DNA from: CAYHPY01 sp964358485
Lineage (GTDB): Bacteria > Elusimicrobiota > Elusimicrobia > UBA1565 > UBA9628
DNA length: 64,000 nt
Assembly (NCBI GenBank): GCA_964358485.1
Contig: CAYHPY010000005.1
Span: 1 to 64,000 of the forward strand
Direction: 5' to 3'
Part shown: positions 44,354-51,508 of the stretch, in pieces
Position numbering within the stretch: the stretch's first letter is position 1
How the letters are laid out: each line of letters starts with the position of its first letter
Made by a program: the position numbers and the translations under genes
Notes under the pieces: generated by a model
Told to the model about the DNA's origin: nothing
The model's database searches: none
Seen by the model: only the letters and a program-made list of their open reading frames with translations

Positions 44354-45388
44354 GTGGCCCCCGAGAAACAATCTTTTCCCGATCCGGAGCGGGAACACCG
44401 GACGCAAATCCCGGCCGGGGCCCCGGCGGCCCCGCAAGTTCCGGCTTGGCTGAGAAACGGCGCCTTCGTGGCCGGCCTGGCTTTGATGGGCTACTTGGGG
44501 GTGGCCGACACTTCCCATCTTTTCCGAGCGCCCCCCGAGCCCGCTCCCGGGGTGGAACCGATCATCGACCCCTTTCCCGGCGAGGTCCGGGCCACGGCGG
44601 AATTAGTCTCTCCCTTCGATAAGCCCGGGCCGTCCTCCTTGGGGATGCTCAAAACCGGCCCCGAGGAAAAAGGGATCGACTTCACGCAGTCCGAGCTTTC
44701 GATCGCCCCGGACCCGGCCGAACCGCCCATGGCCCCCGATGGGACCTTCGGCGTTTCCGCGCCGAAAGCGGCGGCCGCGCCGGTCCGGGGAGAAACCATT
44801 GACGTTCTCGCGCCGGGCGCCAAAACCCTCCCCGACCGGCCCCGCCTGCGACCCTTCGAGTCCGGGGCTTCCAGCCGCGTCCGAAGTTGGCAGGCGCCGC
44901 CGCCCGGAGAAGCCGGCGAGGAACAAGGAACGCAAACTTCGGCCTTCTATCAACGCCCAGCCGATCTTCCCGCCCCAGGCGCCTCTCCCGCCTCGGGCCA
45001 AACCGTCGCCCCGGCCCCCCGGGCTCCCCTTCGATCGCCTCTGCGCGCCCACGCGGGCGGACGCTCCTCCGGCCCGACGGTTTACGCCAAGAACCAAGGC
45101 CAGCTGCCGGGCGCGGCCCCCGCCGGTCCTGCGGGGCCCATGGATCCCCTCCTGGCCCAACTCAACAGCGCCATCGCCGGATTGGCGGGCGCCTCCCGAC
45201 AAGGGCAAAACCAACAATCCTTCATCAATCTCCGGGTGGGAGCGGAAGTCCAAGTCCGCTACCGCTGTCCCAACGGCTATTGGCTCAATTCCATCGCCCG
45301 CACCTGCTGTCCGAAAAAGGAATTCTGCGAAAGGCGGGACCCCCGCGGAACCTGCACCCAGCAGGCCGAGGGCGGTTTAGGGCGTTAA
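44354..45388 (+). CDS. single-pass membrane protein with long disordered linker and Cys-rich end
   Basis: 344 residues, starting at GTG (a longer in-frame reading would run over glpD). One membrane helix at about 35-50 (NGAFVAGLALMGYLGVAD), then some 230 residues rich in Pro, Ala, Ser and Gly, and a small folded end with INLRVGAEVQVRYRC, PNGYWLNSIARTCC and EFCERRDPRGTC (five Cys). The plan matches the first protein of the AAA+/beta-helix operon (35329), though I see no clear sequence match. Probably exported; function unknown. Confidence 0.7.
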   Translation: MAPEKQSFPDPEREHRTQIPAGAPAAPQVPAWLRNGAFVAGLALMGYLGVADTSHLFRAPPEPAPGVEPIIDPFPGEVRATAELVSPFDKPGPSSLGMLKTGPEEKGIDFTQSELSIAPDPAEPPMAPDGTFGVSAPKAAAAPVRGETIDVLAPGAKTLPDRPRLRPFESGASSRVRSWQAPPPGEAGEEQGTQTSAFYQRPADLPAPGASPASGQTVAPAPRAPLRSPLRAHAGGRSSGPTVYAKNQGQLPGAAPAGPAGPMDPLLAQLNSAIAGLAGASRQGQNQQSFINLRVGAEVQVRYRCPNGYWLNSIARTCCPKKEFCERRDPRGTCTQQAEGGLGR

Positions 45389-45474
45389 CCGAGGGCGAAG
45401 CGGGACACCAAGGCCCCGGCGCAGAAGAAGCCGAGCCTCATGATCCGTCCCGAATTATTGACCAGGAACCTCAT
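45385..45474 (-). CDS. possible 29-aa hydrophobic small protein
   Basis: The ATG at 45474 opens a 29-residue frame (MRFLVNNSGRIMRLGFFCAG...) with a hydrophobic second half. A TATATT -10 box (45481-45486 on the plus strand as AATATA) ends 6 nt before it, the same spacing as at other genes here. The stop overlaps the stop of the plus-strand gene. It could also be the start of an untranslated transcript. Confidence 0.3.
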   Translation of the reverse strand: MRFLVNNSGRIMRLGFFCAGALVSRFALG

Positions 45475-45553
45475 ACCCCTAATATAGCCGCCATCCCCCG
45501 TCCCTTACAGGGCCCAAGGACCCACCCCCCACCCGCCAAAAGTCCCACCTCTT

Positions 45554-45616
45554 GGTGCCAGGTATCCACTTTCTAAACATTTCGGAGGAAAGTTTAGAAA
45601 GTGGATACCTGGCACC
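45554..45616. repeat. 25-bp perfect inverted repeat (REP/MITE-like)
   Basis: Two perfect 25-base arms (45554-45578 and 45592-45616) beginning GGTGCCAGGTATCCACTTTC are separated by 13 bases. The tip GGTGCCAGG recurs at 9295-9303. It lies 23 nt before the ATG of the C39-type protease gene and next to its -10 box. No transposase is nearby. It may be a REP-type repeat mobilised in trans, or a hairpin controlling the next gene. Confidence 0.75.
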
Positions 45617-45623
45617 ATTCGAT

Positions 45624-45632
45624 TGGTATACT
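45624..45632 (+). promoter_or_regulatory. extended -10 promoter of the C39-type protease gene
   Basis: TGGTATACT is an extended -10 (TGn + TATACT) ending 6 nt before the ATG at 45639. The right arm of the inverted repeat ends 7 nt upstream, in place of a -35 box, so the hairpin could influence initiation. Confidence 0.6.
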
Positions 45633-45638
45633 TTTGCG

Positions 45639-46256
45639 ATGATTTTTGTTTCGTTGTTGTTCGTGGCCCTGCCGGTGGTGGCCGCTCAGCCGGAACTGCC
45701 TGCGGATCATCTGCGCGTCCCGTTGATCCGGCAATCGACCGATTATTCCTGCGGGGCGGCGGCATTATTGTCCACCCTTTACTATTGGAAGGCGTTTGAC
45801 GGGATGGAATCCAGCCTTTACCCTTTGCTGGCCACGACCCCGGCCGACGGGACGCAACCCGAGAAATTGGCGGAAGGGGCCCGTTCCTTCGGCCTGGACG
45901 CGGCCTTGCGGGAAAACATGTCTTTGGAGGACCTTCGGGCTTCTTTGAGGAAGGGTGAAACCGTCATCTTGGACATTCAAGCCTGGCGGACACCCGGGTC
46001 CACGATCGCCTGGAGCGCCGCCTGGGAGGACGGGCATTACGTGGTCCTGGTCGGAATGGACAAGTCCCGCCTTTATGTCATGGACCCGTCCACCCCGGCC
46101 TCCTACGCCTATCTCCCCTTGGCCGAGTTCCTGGACCGCTGGCACGACTACGAGAATCGGAGCGGCATGCGGAGGGAATACCTCCATGCCGGCATCGTCA
46201 TTCGGGGGAAAAAGTCCGTCCGTTCTTATCCCGAAAAGCCCGGACCAATGGACTGA
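45639..46256 (+). CDS. exported C39-family cysteine peptidase
   Basis: 205 residues. Signal peptide (MIFVSLLFVALPVVAAQ). IRQSTDYSCGAAALLSTLYYW gives the oxyanion Gln and nucleophile Cys, GHYVVLVG the His and LYVMDPST the Asp of the C39 triad. Most C39 peptidases with a transporter cut double-Gly leaders inside the cell. This one has a signal peptide and no ABC transporter, so it acts outside the cytoplasm on an unknown substrate. Confidence 0.85.
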   Translation: MIFVSLLFVALPVVAAQPELPADHLRVPLIRQSTDYSCGAAALLSTLYYWKAFDGMESSLYPLLATTPADGTQPEKLAEGARSFGLDAALRENMSLEDLRASLRKGETVILDIQAWRTPGSTIAWSAAWEDGHYVVLVGMDKSRLYVMDPSTPASYAYLPLAEFLDRWHDYENRSGMRREYLHAGIVIRGKKSVRSYPEKPGPMD

Positions 46257-47534
46257 TCAGCGCCCGCGGGGCTCGGCCCCGGCGGCCGCCCGCAGGGGAT
46301 CGTCCGCCAAGCCGATGAGGTAGAGGATGGCCGGGATGTTTTTGGCCACGGTGGGCGCGATGACTCCGGCTCCGGGATAAAACCCGCCGCCCGACCCCGA
46401 TCTCGGAGTCAGCTCAAAGGTAAAACAATAGATTCCCCGGGCTTCCCAAGCCCAGTCGCAGGTGTCGCCGCTGGAAGCGTAGAGGTCCGAGGATTGCTGA
46501 GGGGTGTAGCCGGTCCACTGCGCCATCTTGCGGGCCATGGCCTGGAAAGCCTTGAGCGGCGGGCCGGCGGGCAAGGGCTGGTCGGTGTAGCTCCAGGGAT
46601 AAAGGATCAGCTCCGAATAGGTGTGATAGCTCACCATGGTCTTGAGGTTGGGGCGGGCCAGGACGAAATCCCGCACGGCCCTGCTCTCGGGCTCCGAAAA
46701 CGGGCCCGTGCCTCGGTAGGTGTCGTCGCCGGGACTGCGGGAGGACCCGCTTTCCCCCCAATGGTGGTCGTAATTGCGGTTGAGATCGGTCCCGACGGTT
46801 CCGTCCGCGTTGGGGCTGAGATTCTTGCGTTGCCAGCGATAATCGCCGTCCTCGACATCGTACTCGGAACCGTCCGGATTGAGAAGGGGGACGAAATAAA
46901 CATCCCGGGTCTCCAGCAGGGAACGGACCTCCGGCTTGGCCCGATTTTCGGCCAGCCATTGGGCCGCGAGCAGAGGCACCTCGGTGGACAGATGCTCCCG
47001 CGCATGATGCGTGCCCAGGAAAAACGCCCCCGGCTTGGAGCTGGGCTCGGAGCCCTTGGCCGTGGTGTTCAAGCGCAAGCCGGTGATGCTCAAGCCCTTG
47101 TGACTGCGGCCCAACTCCACCAAGGACGCCAGGTCCGGATGAGCCTGGACCACGGCCGCCAACCCCGCCCGGACCTCGGCGTAGTCGTGGTACGCCTCAT
47201 CGGGCTTGGGAAAACCCATCGGGAAGGCGTCCTTGAGCTTGACGCGGCTTCGGATCACAAATCCCGCGGCCCGCAGGCGCTCCAGCGCCTCGGGCGTCGC
47301 CACGCCCGCCGCAATCCCCGGCGAGACCTCCTCGATGGAAAGCCCGAGATCGGCCGCCCTGGTGCGGGCCTCACGGTCGGGCGCTTCGACCTCAACCCAG
47401 GCCCGGTCCTCCACCCTGGCGCCGGCGGGCGCCTCGATCTCGTCCGGGCCGGCTTCGCGGGCCGCGCCGGGGACAGCGCACCCAAGGGCCAGAAGGGTCG
47501 CAACGGTTAAAATCCGGCCGGCGCGAGGGCTCAT
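46257..47534 (-). CDS. exported M14 zinc carboxypeptidase
   Basis: 425 residues with a signal peptide (TVATLLALGCAVPGAARE) and a propeptide-like region to about 115. Peptidase M14 motifs follow: GTHHAREHLSTEVP (zinc His and Glu), LLNPDGSEYD, TDLNRNYDHHWG, SYHTYSELILYPW (second zinc His) and FTFELTPRSG (catalytic Glu). Expected to remove C-terminal residues from peptides outside the cell. Its start overlaps the stop of the small zinc-ribbon gene upstream. Confidence 0.92.
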   Translation of the reverse strand: MSPRAGRILTVATLLALGCAVPGAAREAGPDEIEAPAGARVEDRAWVEVEAPDREARTRAADLGLSIEEVSPGIAAGVATPEALERLRAAGFVIRSRVKLKDAFPMGFPKPDEAYHDYAEVRAGLAAVVQAHPDLASLVELGRSHKGLSITGLRLNTTAKGSEPSSKPGAFFLGTHHAREHLSTEVPLLAAQWLAENRAKPEVRSLLETRDVYFVPLLNPDGSEYDVEDGDYRWQRKNLSPNADGTVGTDLNRNYDHHWGESGSSRSPGDDTYRGTGPFSEPESRAVRDFVLARPNLKTMVSYHTYSELILYPWSYTDQPLPAGPPLKAFQAMARKMAQWTGYTPQQSSDLYASSGDTCDWAWEARGIYCFTFELTPRSGSGGGFYPGAGVIAPTVAKNIPAILYLIGLADDPLRAAAGAEPRGR

Positions 47535-47881
47535 CGTTTTTCCTTGAAATAAATGATGGTCGCGACCACCGCGATGATCCCCACCATCATCAGGATCCCG
47601 CCGAGGCGGGATTTTCGGATCAATTCGGGGTCGTCCTTGACCCGGCGGCTGAGAAATTGGGTCGCCCCCATGGTGGCGCCGGTGAGTTTATACCGGTAGC
47701 AACCGACGGGGGTGGCGGGAAATCCGAGGAACATCTTCCACAGGACGGTCTCGTAGGAATTACAGGCCGAACACCGCCGGGTCTCTCCCTTGAATTCATG
47801 GCCGAAATAGCCCTCCTGGATGCCGCCCGAGGACTCGTCCGAGGAATCGGCCACGCACTTTTCGCAGAAACCGTCCGCCAT
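47531..47881 (-). CDS. small zinc-ribbon-like membrane protein
   Basis: 116 residues; AGGAGG ribosome site. The N-terminal half has two Cys pairs (CEKC and CSAC), suggesting a zinc ribbon, and the C-terminus has a membrane helix (GGILMMVGIIAVVATIIYF) with a basic end. A middle hydrophobic stretch is shorter. Unknown family. Coupled by ATGA to the carboxypeptidase gene. Confidence 0.65.
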   Translation of the reverse strand: MADGFCEKCVADSSDESSGGIQEGYFGHEFKGETRRCSACNSYETVLWKMFLGFPATPVGCYRYKLTGATMGATQFLSRRVKDDPELIRKSRLGGILMMVGIIAVVATIIYFKEKR

Positions 47882-47943
47882 GAGCGCCCTCCTAAATATC
47901 AAGGCGATTATACTAGAATCTCGGCCATGCGAATGACGCCCCG

Positions 47944-48474
47944 ATGAAAAGCGTCGCCACCTACCGCGGCCGGGGCCTGTTGGCCGGAGTCGTCCTTCCA
48001 TTTTTGATGGGCCTGGCGGCTTGGGGCGCGACCCTGGCCGTCCCTTTCTTCATCCACTCCGAGGTTTCCCGGGGCTCGGGCTCCTGGATCCTGCTGATCC
48101 TGGCCGTCATGCCTCTGGGACTGGGCTGGCTGTTTCTCTCGGAGGGGACGCGGCGTCTGCGCGCCTCGGGGGAAAGGGATTGCTTCCTGAAGGCGGGCCC
48201 GGACGGCCTGTCCATGCGCCTGCCGGGCAACGCGACCCGCGCCTCGGCTTATTTTTCCTACGCCGTCTGGGAATACTCTTTCCGCTGGGACGAAGTCTCC
48301 AGCCTGAGCTGGACCGTGGAATCCGGCTCAAAGCGCAATCTCCTCGTCACGGCCCGGGGCGGCTCCCTGGAAATCCCGGGCCGCTACTTCAAGGAAGACT
48401 CCCGAAAAATCCTGGACAATATCCGCGCCGCCGCCGCGCCCGTCCAGCCGCCGATCCCCAAGACCACGCTCTAA
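47944..48474 (+). CDS. two-helix membrane protein of unknown function
   Basis: 176 residues. Two membrane helices (VLPFLMGLAAWGATLAVPFF and ILLILAVMPLGLGWLFL), then a 100-residue PH-like beta-rich part (FRWDEVSSLSWTVESG, LLVTARGGSLEIPGRYF). A TATACT box lies at 47909-47914, 29 nt upstream. No family recognised with certainty. Confidence 0.65.
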   Translation: MKSVATYRGRGLLAGVVLPFLMGLAAWGATLAVPFFIHSEVSRGSGSWILLILAVMPLGLGWLFLSEGTRRLRASGERDCFLKAGPDGLSMRLPGNATRASAYFSYAVWEYSFRWDEVSSLSWTVESGSKRNLLVTARGGSLEIPGRYFKEDSRKILDNIRAAAAPVQPPIPKTTL

Positions 48475-48500
48475 ATCTCTTTCTCGTCGGACGGGCGGCA

Positions 48501-48509
48501 TGCTATCAT
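48501..48509 (+). promoter_or_regulatory. extended -10 promoter of the transglutaminase-like gene
   Basis: TGCTATCAT (TGn + TATCAT) ends 8 nt before the ATG at 48518. No ribosome site fits the gap, so a leaderless or nearly leaderless transcript is predicted. Confidence 0.5.
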
Positions 48510-48517
48510 CTCTGCGG

Positions 48518-49465
48518 ATGAATCGTCTTCTGCCCTTGGCCGCCGCGCTTCCGGCCGCCCTGTCCAACCTGGTCTGGCAGACCCAGCGCTCCGAAGCCCT
48601 CCTTGCCCTCCCGGCCCCCGCGCCCCATGAGTTTCGCCAAATCCTCCTGGACCAGCGATCGCGGGGCCCCTCCCACGAGGACCCCGCCATGCCCCGTCCC
48701 GATGGGGCCTCGTTTCAGCGCAAGAAGCTTTCCGACGACATCTGGGAGCTGACCTTCAATTTCCGCAATTTCAACCGGGACGAACTGGAGGTGGAGTTCA
48801 CCGTGGTCCGGGAGGAATTGGAAGGCTCCCTCCGGGAATTCGGCTATTCCAAGAAGGACCTGGGCGACATCTTCGAGAAATACAAGACCGCGGGGCAGGC
48901 GACTTACGAGGAAAAAGTCCGCGAGTACTTCATGGCCCGGGGCTTCCGGAGCGTGGACAAGAACACCGTCATGGTGGACATCCCCCTGCTCATCCGCCGC
49001 AACATGAAGCGCATGAACGGGGCGGCCTACGCCATCCAGAAGGTGGCCCAGCAGCAGGGTTACGACTCCGAGGACACCATCGGCATGGCGATCGCCATGA
49101 TCCAGACCGCGGTGGCCTACCGGATTCCCCCTCCCGAGGAGAGGGGCCGCCACATCGGCGGCGTGCATACCCCCCCACAGGCCCTCATCGACGGCTGGGG
49201 CGACTGCGACACCAAGAGCGCGGCCTTGGCCTCGATCCTGGCCAATTGGCGCGGCATCCGGGGCGTGGGGGTGTCTTTGCCCCGCCATTACCTGATCGGC
49301 CTGGCCCGCATCCCGCGCCAGGGCGACGTTTTCCTGGAGTTCAACGGCGTCCAATACGTCCTCATCGAGCCCGCCGGACCGGCCTGGCTGCCGATCGGCA
49401 GCGTCTCGGAAGGCACCCAGGCCATGCTCGACAGCGCGGGCAGCATTCCGATCCAACCCTTTTGA
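48518..49465 (+). CDS. exported transglutaminase-like protein
   Basis: 315 residues. Short signal sequence (LLPLAAALPAALSNLVW). The core holds DGWGDCDTKSAALASILAN, where GDCDTKS matches the transglutaminase-like Cys motif, followed by a His (LPRHYLIGLA) and an acidic residue (FLEFNGVQYVLIEP). Before it lies a helical region (residues 60-190). Such proteins act as cysteine proteases or cross-linkers. It is followed 25 nt later by a DUF350-type membrane protein, so both probably act at the membrane. Confidence 0.82.
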   Translation: MNRLLPLAAALPAALSNLVWQTQRSEALLALPAPAPHEFRQILLDQRSRGPSHEDPAMPRPDGASFQRKKLSDDIWELTFNFRNFNRDELEVEFTVVREELEGSLREFGYSKKDLGDIFEKYKTAGQATYEEKVREYFMARGFRSVDKNTVMVDIPLLIRRNMKRMNGAAYAIQKVAQQQGYDSEDTIGMAIAMIQTAVAYRIPPPEERGRHIGGVHTPPQALIDGWGDCDTKSAALASILANWRGIRGVGVSLPRHYLIGLARIPRQGDVFLEFNGVQYVLIEPAGPAWLPIGSVSEGTQAMLDSAGSIPIQPF

Positions 49466-49490
49466 TGAAGCACGCGACAAGGAGAATAAA

Positions 49491-50030
49491 ATGTTTCTGA
49501 CCAGAATCATGGTAAGCGCCCTGGAATTCGGACTGACCGTCGTCATGGCCATCGTCGTGGTCTATTTCAACTTTCAAGTCCTGGGCTTCATGAACAAGGA
49601 CTACAACGAAGAGGACGAGATCAACAAGAACAACCTCTCGGTGGCGATTCTGACGGCCGGCAAGCTCGTGGCCTCCGGCCTCATGGTGCAGAAAGGCATC
49701 TACCCGGTGACCAGCCTGGCGCGCATGTACTTCCTCACGCCGATGTCCGAAAGCATGAGCCTGGGCCGGATGGCGCTCTACGCCCTTTCCCATCTGGTCA
49801 TGTCCTTCGCGATCTCGGCCTTCACAATCTCCTTCACCCTCCGCCTCTACGGAAGGCTGACGGTCCGGATCAAAGAGGGCGAGGAACTCAAGAAAGGAAA
49901 CGTCTCGGTCGGCCTCATGCTGGCCAGCGTCCTGGTGGTGGTGGCGCTTTACGTCAGCGAAGGCATCGGCAGCCTCTCCAAGGCCCTCATTCCCCAGCCC
50001 TCGATCGGCCGGGTGGAGATCATGCGCTGA
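49491..50030 (+). CDS. DUF350-family inner membrane protein
   Basis: 179 residues; AAGGAG ribosome site. Four hydrophobic helices (LEFGLTVVMAIVVVYFNFQ, LSVAILTAGKLVASGLMV, LSHLVMSFAISAFTISF, VSVGLMLASVLVVVALYVSEG) match the duplicated two-helix unit of DUF350. The conserved NxxxA and EG segments are present (NNLSVAILTAG, YVSEGIGS). Function not established; cotranscribed with the transglutaminase-like gene. Confidence 0.8.
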   Translation: MFLTRIMVSALEFGLTVVMAIVVVYFNFQVLGFMNKDYNEEDEINKNNLSVAILTAGKLVASGLMVQKGIYPVTSLARMYFLTPMSESMSLGRMALYALSHLVMSFAISAFTISFTLRLYGRLTVRIKEGEELKKGNVSVGLMLASVLVVVALYVSEGIGSLSKALIPQPSIGRVEIMR

Positions 50031-50045
50031 GGGCGGGGTGGTCGG

Positions 50046-50468
50046 TCAGCGAAAAGCGAATGCGGTGATCTGGGTGCAGAGCCGCCGGTAGATCCCCAAC
50101 ACGGTCGTCGTCCGCAGGTCCACCTTGACGTCGTAAATCCCGCGAAGTCCGGGGTGGCGCTTGAGGATGTCCTCGAAGGCCTTGCCGTAGCCGCCCCGCC
50201 CCCCGGCCCCGCTGACCCGCTGGGCCCGGAGGTTTCCGGCGATGGGGATGGAGATTCCGTGCTGGCAACTCCGGCCGCGCACCTCCCCGGCCAAAACGGC
50301 GTCCTTGGGAATTTCCCGGGGAGTCATGGTTTGGAAGGAGAGAGGCGCGTCGCCGTGCTGAAAAAGGTTGATCCCCCCGGGAGACAGGATGGCCGGGTCG
50401 GCCTCCCAGGCCTCGCGGCCCTGCGCGCCGAGCGGCGACGCCAGGGCCATGAGCAGGAGAAAATTCAC
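50046..50468 (-). CDS. exported TRL-domain protein
   Basis: 140 residues from GTG, overlapping the upstream stop (GTGA). Signal peptide (NFLLLMALASPLGAQG). The second half has GRSCQHGISIPIAGNLRA, then YDVKVDLRTTTVLGIYRRLC, which is the pattern of the TRL-like domain (Cys, then VDxxxxxxLGxY..C). A longer spacer separates signal and domain than in the next gene. Function of the family is unknown. Confidence 0.7.
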   Translation of the reverse strand: MNFLLLMALASPLGAQGREAWEADPAILSPGGINLFQHGDAPLSFQTMTPREIPKDAVLAGEVRGRSCQHGISIPIAGNLRAQRVSGAGGRGGYGKAFEDILKRHPGLRGIYDVKVDLRTTTVLGIYRRLCTQITAFAFR

Positions 50469-50800
50469 GGCAGGCCCACCCGCCCGGTCACCACCGTGCA
50501 GGCCTTGGCGTAAAGGCCCAGAACATAGGCCCGGGTCTTGATGTCGGTCCGGACGTCGTAAAGGATTTTCCCTTCCCGGCCCGAGAGGGCCTTGCGGGTC
50601 GCGGCCGCGAAGCCGGAATCTCCCCAGGCGAACAAATAAAGGACGGATTGCATGCAGGCCTCCCCGGAGACCAGTTCGTCGGTCCCGGCGGCCTTCACGT
50701 CCGACGGCCCCGCGGTCCGGTACGCCCGCGGGCGGACGACGTTGGAGTACAAACAGCCCGATAGGGCAAGAAGAGCGCACACCGGGAGAAATCTCATCAT
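50465..50800 (-). CDS. TRL-domain lipoprotein
   Basis: 111 residues; signal peptide ends in a lipobox (LALSGC). GEACMQSVLYLFAWGDSGFA and YDVRTDIKTRAYVLGLYAKACTVVTG fit the TRL-like family of small lipoproteins. Paralogue of the following gene; the two form a tight pair. The function of the family is not known. Confidence 0.82.
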   Translation of the reverse strand: MMRFLPVCALLALSGCLYSNVVRPRAYRTAGPSDVKAAGTDELVSGEACMQSVLYLFAWGDSGFAAATRKALSGREGKILYDVRTDIKTRAYVLGLYAKACTVVTGRVGLP

Positions 50801-50818
50801 GGGAGGTTCCTTTGGATT

Positions 50819-51508
50819 TTATTTTTTTCGAAAAGTCAGGATTTGAATCATGCACAAGGGACGCAAAGCCGGAAGCTTCTCGGTCATCCCGTTAAAGAAG
50901 GCGCTCACAAGCGGGATTTTCTTGGGAACGAGCATCCGGCCGACGGCCTCCTCAAGAACGTAACCGTGGACTTCGAGCAGAGCTCGAAGGTCCGCCAGGC
51001 CGATCCACTGGTGGTCGCCTTCCGGGAGCTTGAGGCCCAGCGCCTCGGCCAAGTGCATGACCGGCGCCCAGAGCGGGTTGATGCAGGTGGCCACATAGCG
51101 GGTCTTGGGGCCGCCGTAGGCCTTGAGGCCCTCCAGCGCCGCGTCCACGTCCGGCAGATGCTCCACCACGTCCGAGAGCAGGACGTAGTCGTAGGGAGGA
51201 TCGGCCACGCCCGCGGGCTTGGCGATGTCCTCGGCCCGGAATTCGAGGCCGGGATGCTTGGACCTGGCCAATTCCACCATCCGGGGGCTCAAATCCAGCC
51301 CGAGGCCCCGGGCGGGCTTCAAGGCTTCCAAAATGGCGCCCGTGCCGCAGCCCACGTCCACGACCGAGGCCCCCGGGGGAATCCGTTCCTTGTAGATCCG
51401 GATCAGGTATTCGTAATAGTAGCCCTGGCGCTCCTTGCCCGCGTCGTAATCGTCGGCGAGCTTGTCGAAAAATCCTTGAACCCGGCCCGGATCGAAACGC
51501 TGGCTCAT
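50819..51508 (-). CDS. class I SAM-dependent methyltransferase
   Basis: 229 residues; ATG overlaps the adenylate cyclase stop (ATGA). Motif I is VVDVGCGTGAILEAL, then LGLDLSPRMVELA, DYVLLSDVVEHLPD and LKAYGG. The C-terminal hydrophobic part (PVMHLAEALGL and LVSAFFNGMTEKLPAL) could touch a membrane. It resembles lipid- or polyprenyl-type methyltransferases. It belongs to the FIST/cyclase operon, a surprising partner. Confidence 0.85.
   Translation of the reverse strand: MSQRFDPGRVQGFFDKLADDYDAGKERQGYYYEYLIRIYKERIPPGASVVDVGCGTGAILEALKPARGLGLDLSPRMVELARSKHPGLEFRAEDIAKPAGVADPPYDYVLLSDVVEHLPDVDAALEGLKAYGGPKTRYVATCINPLWAPVMHLAEALGLKLPEGDHQWIGLADLRALLEVHGYVLEEAVGRMLVPKKIPLVSAFFNGMTEKLPALRPLCMIQILTFRKK

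Noticed and set aside
45554..45616. Terminal inverted repeats of an insertion sequence
   Set aside because: The arms are 13 bases apart with nothing between and no transposase is nearby.
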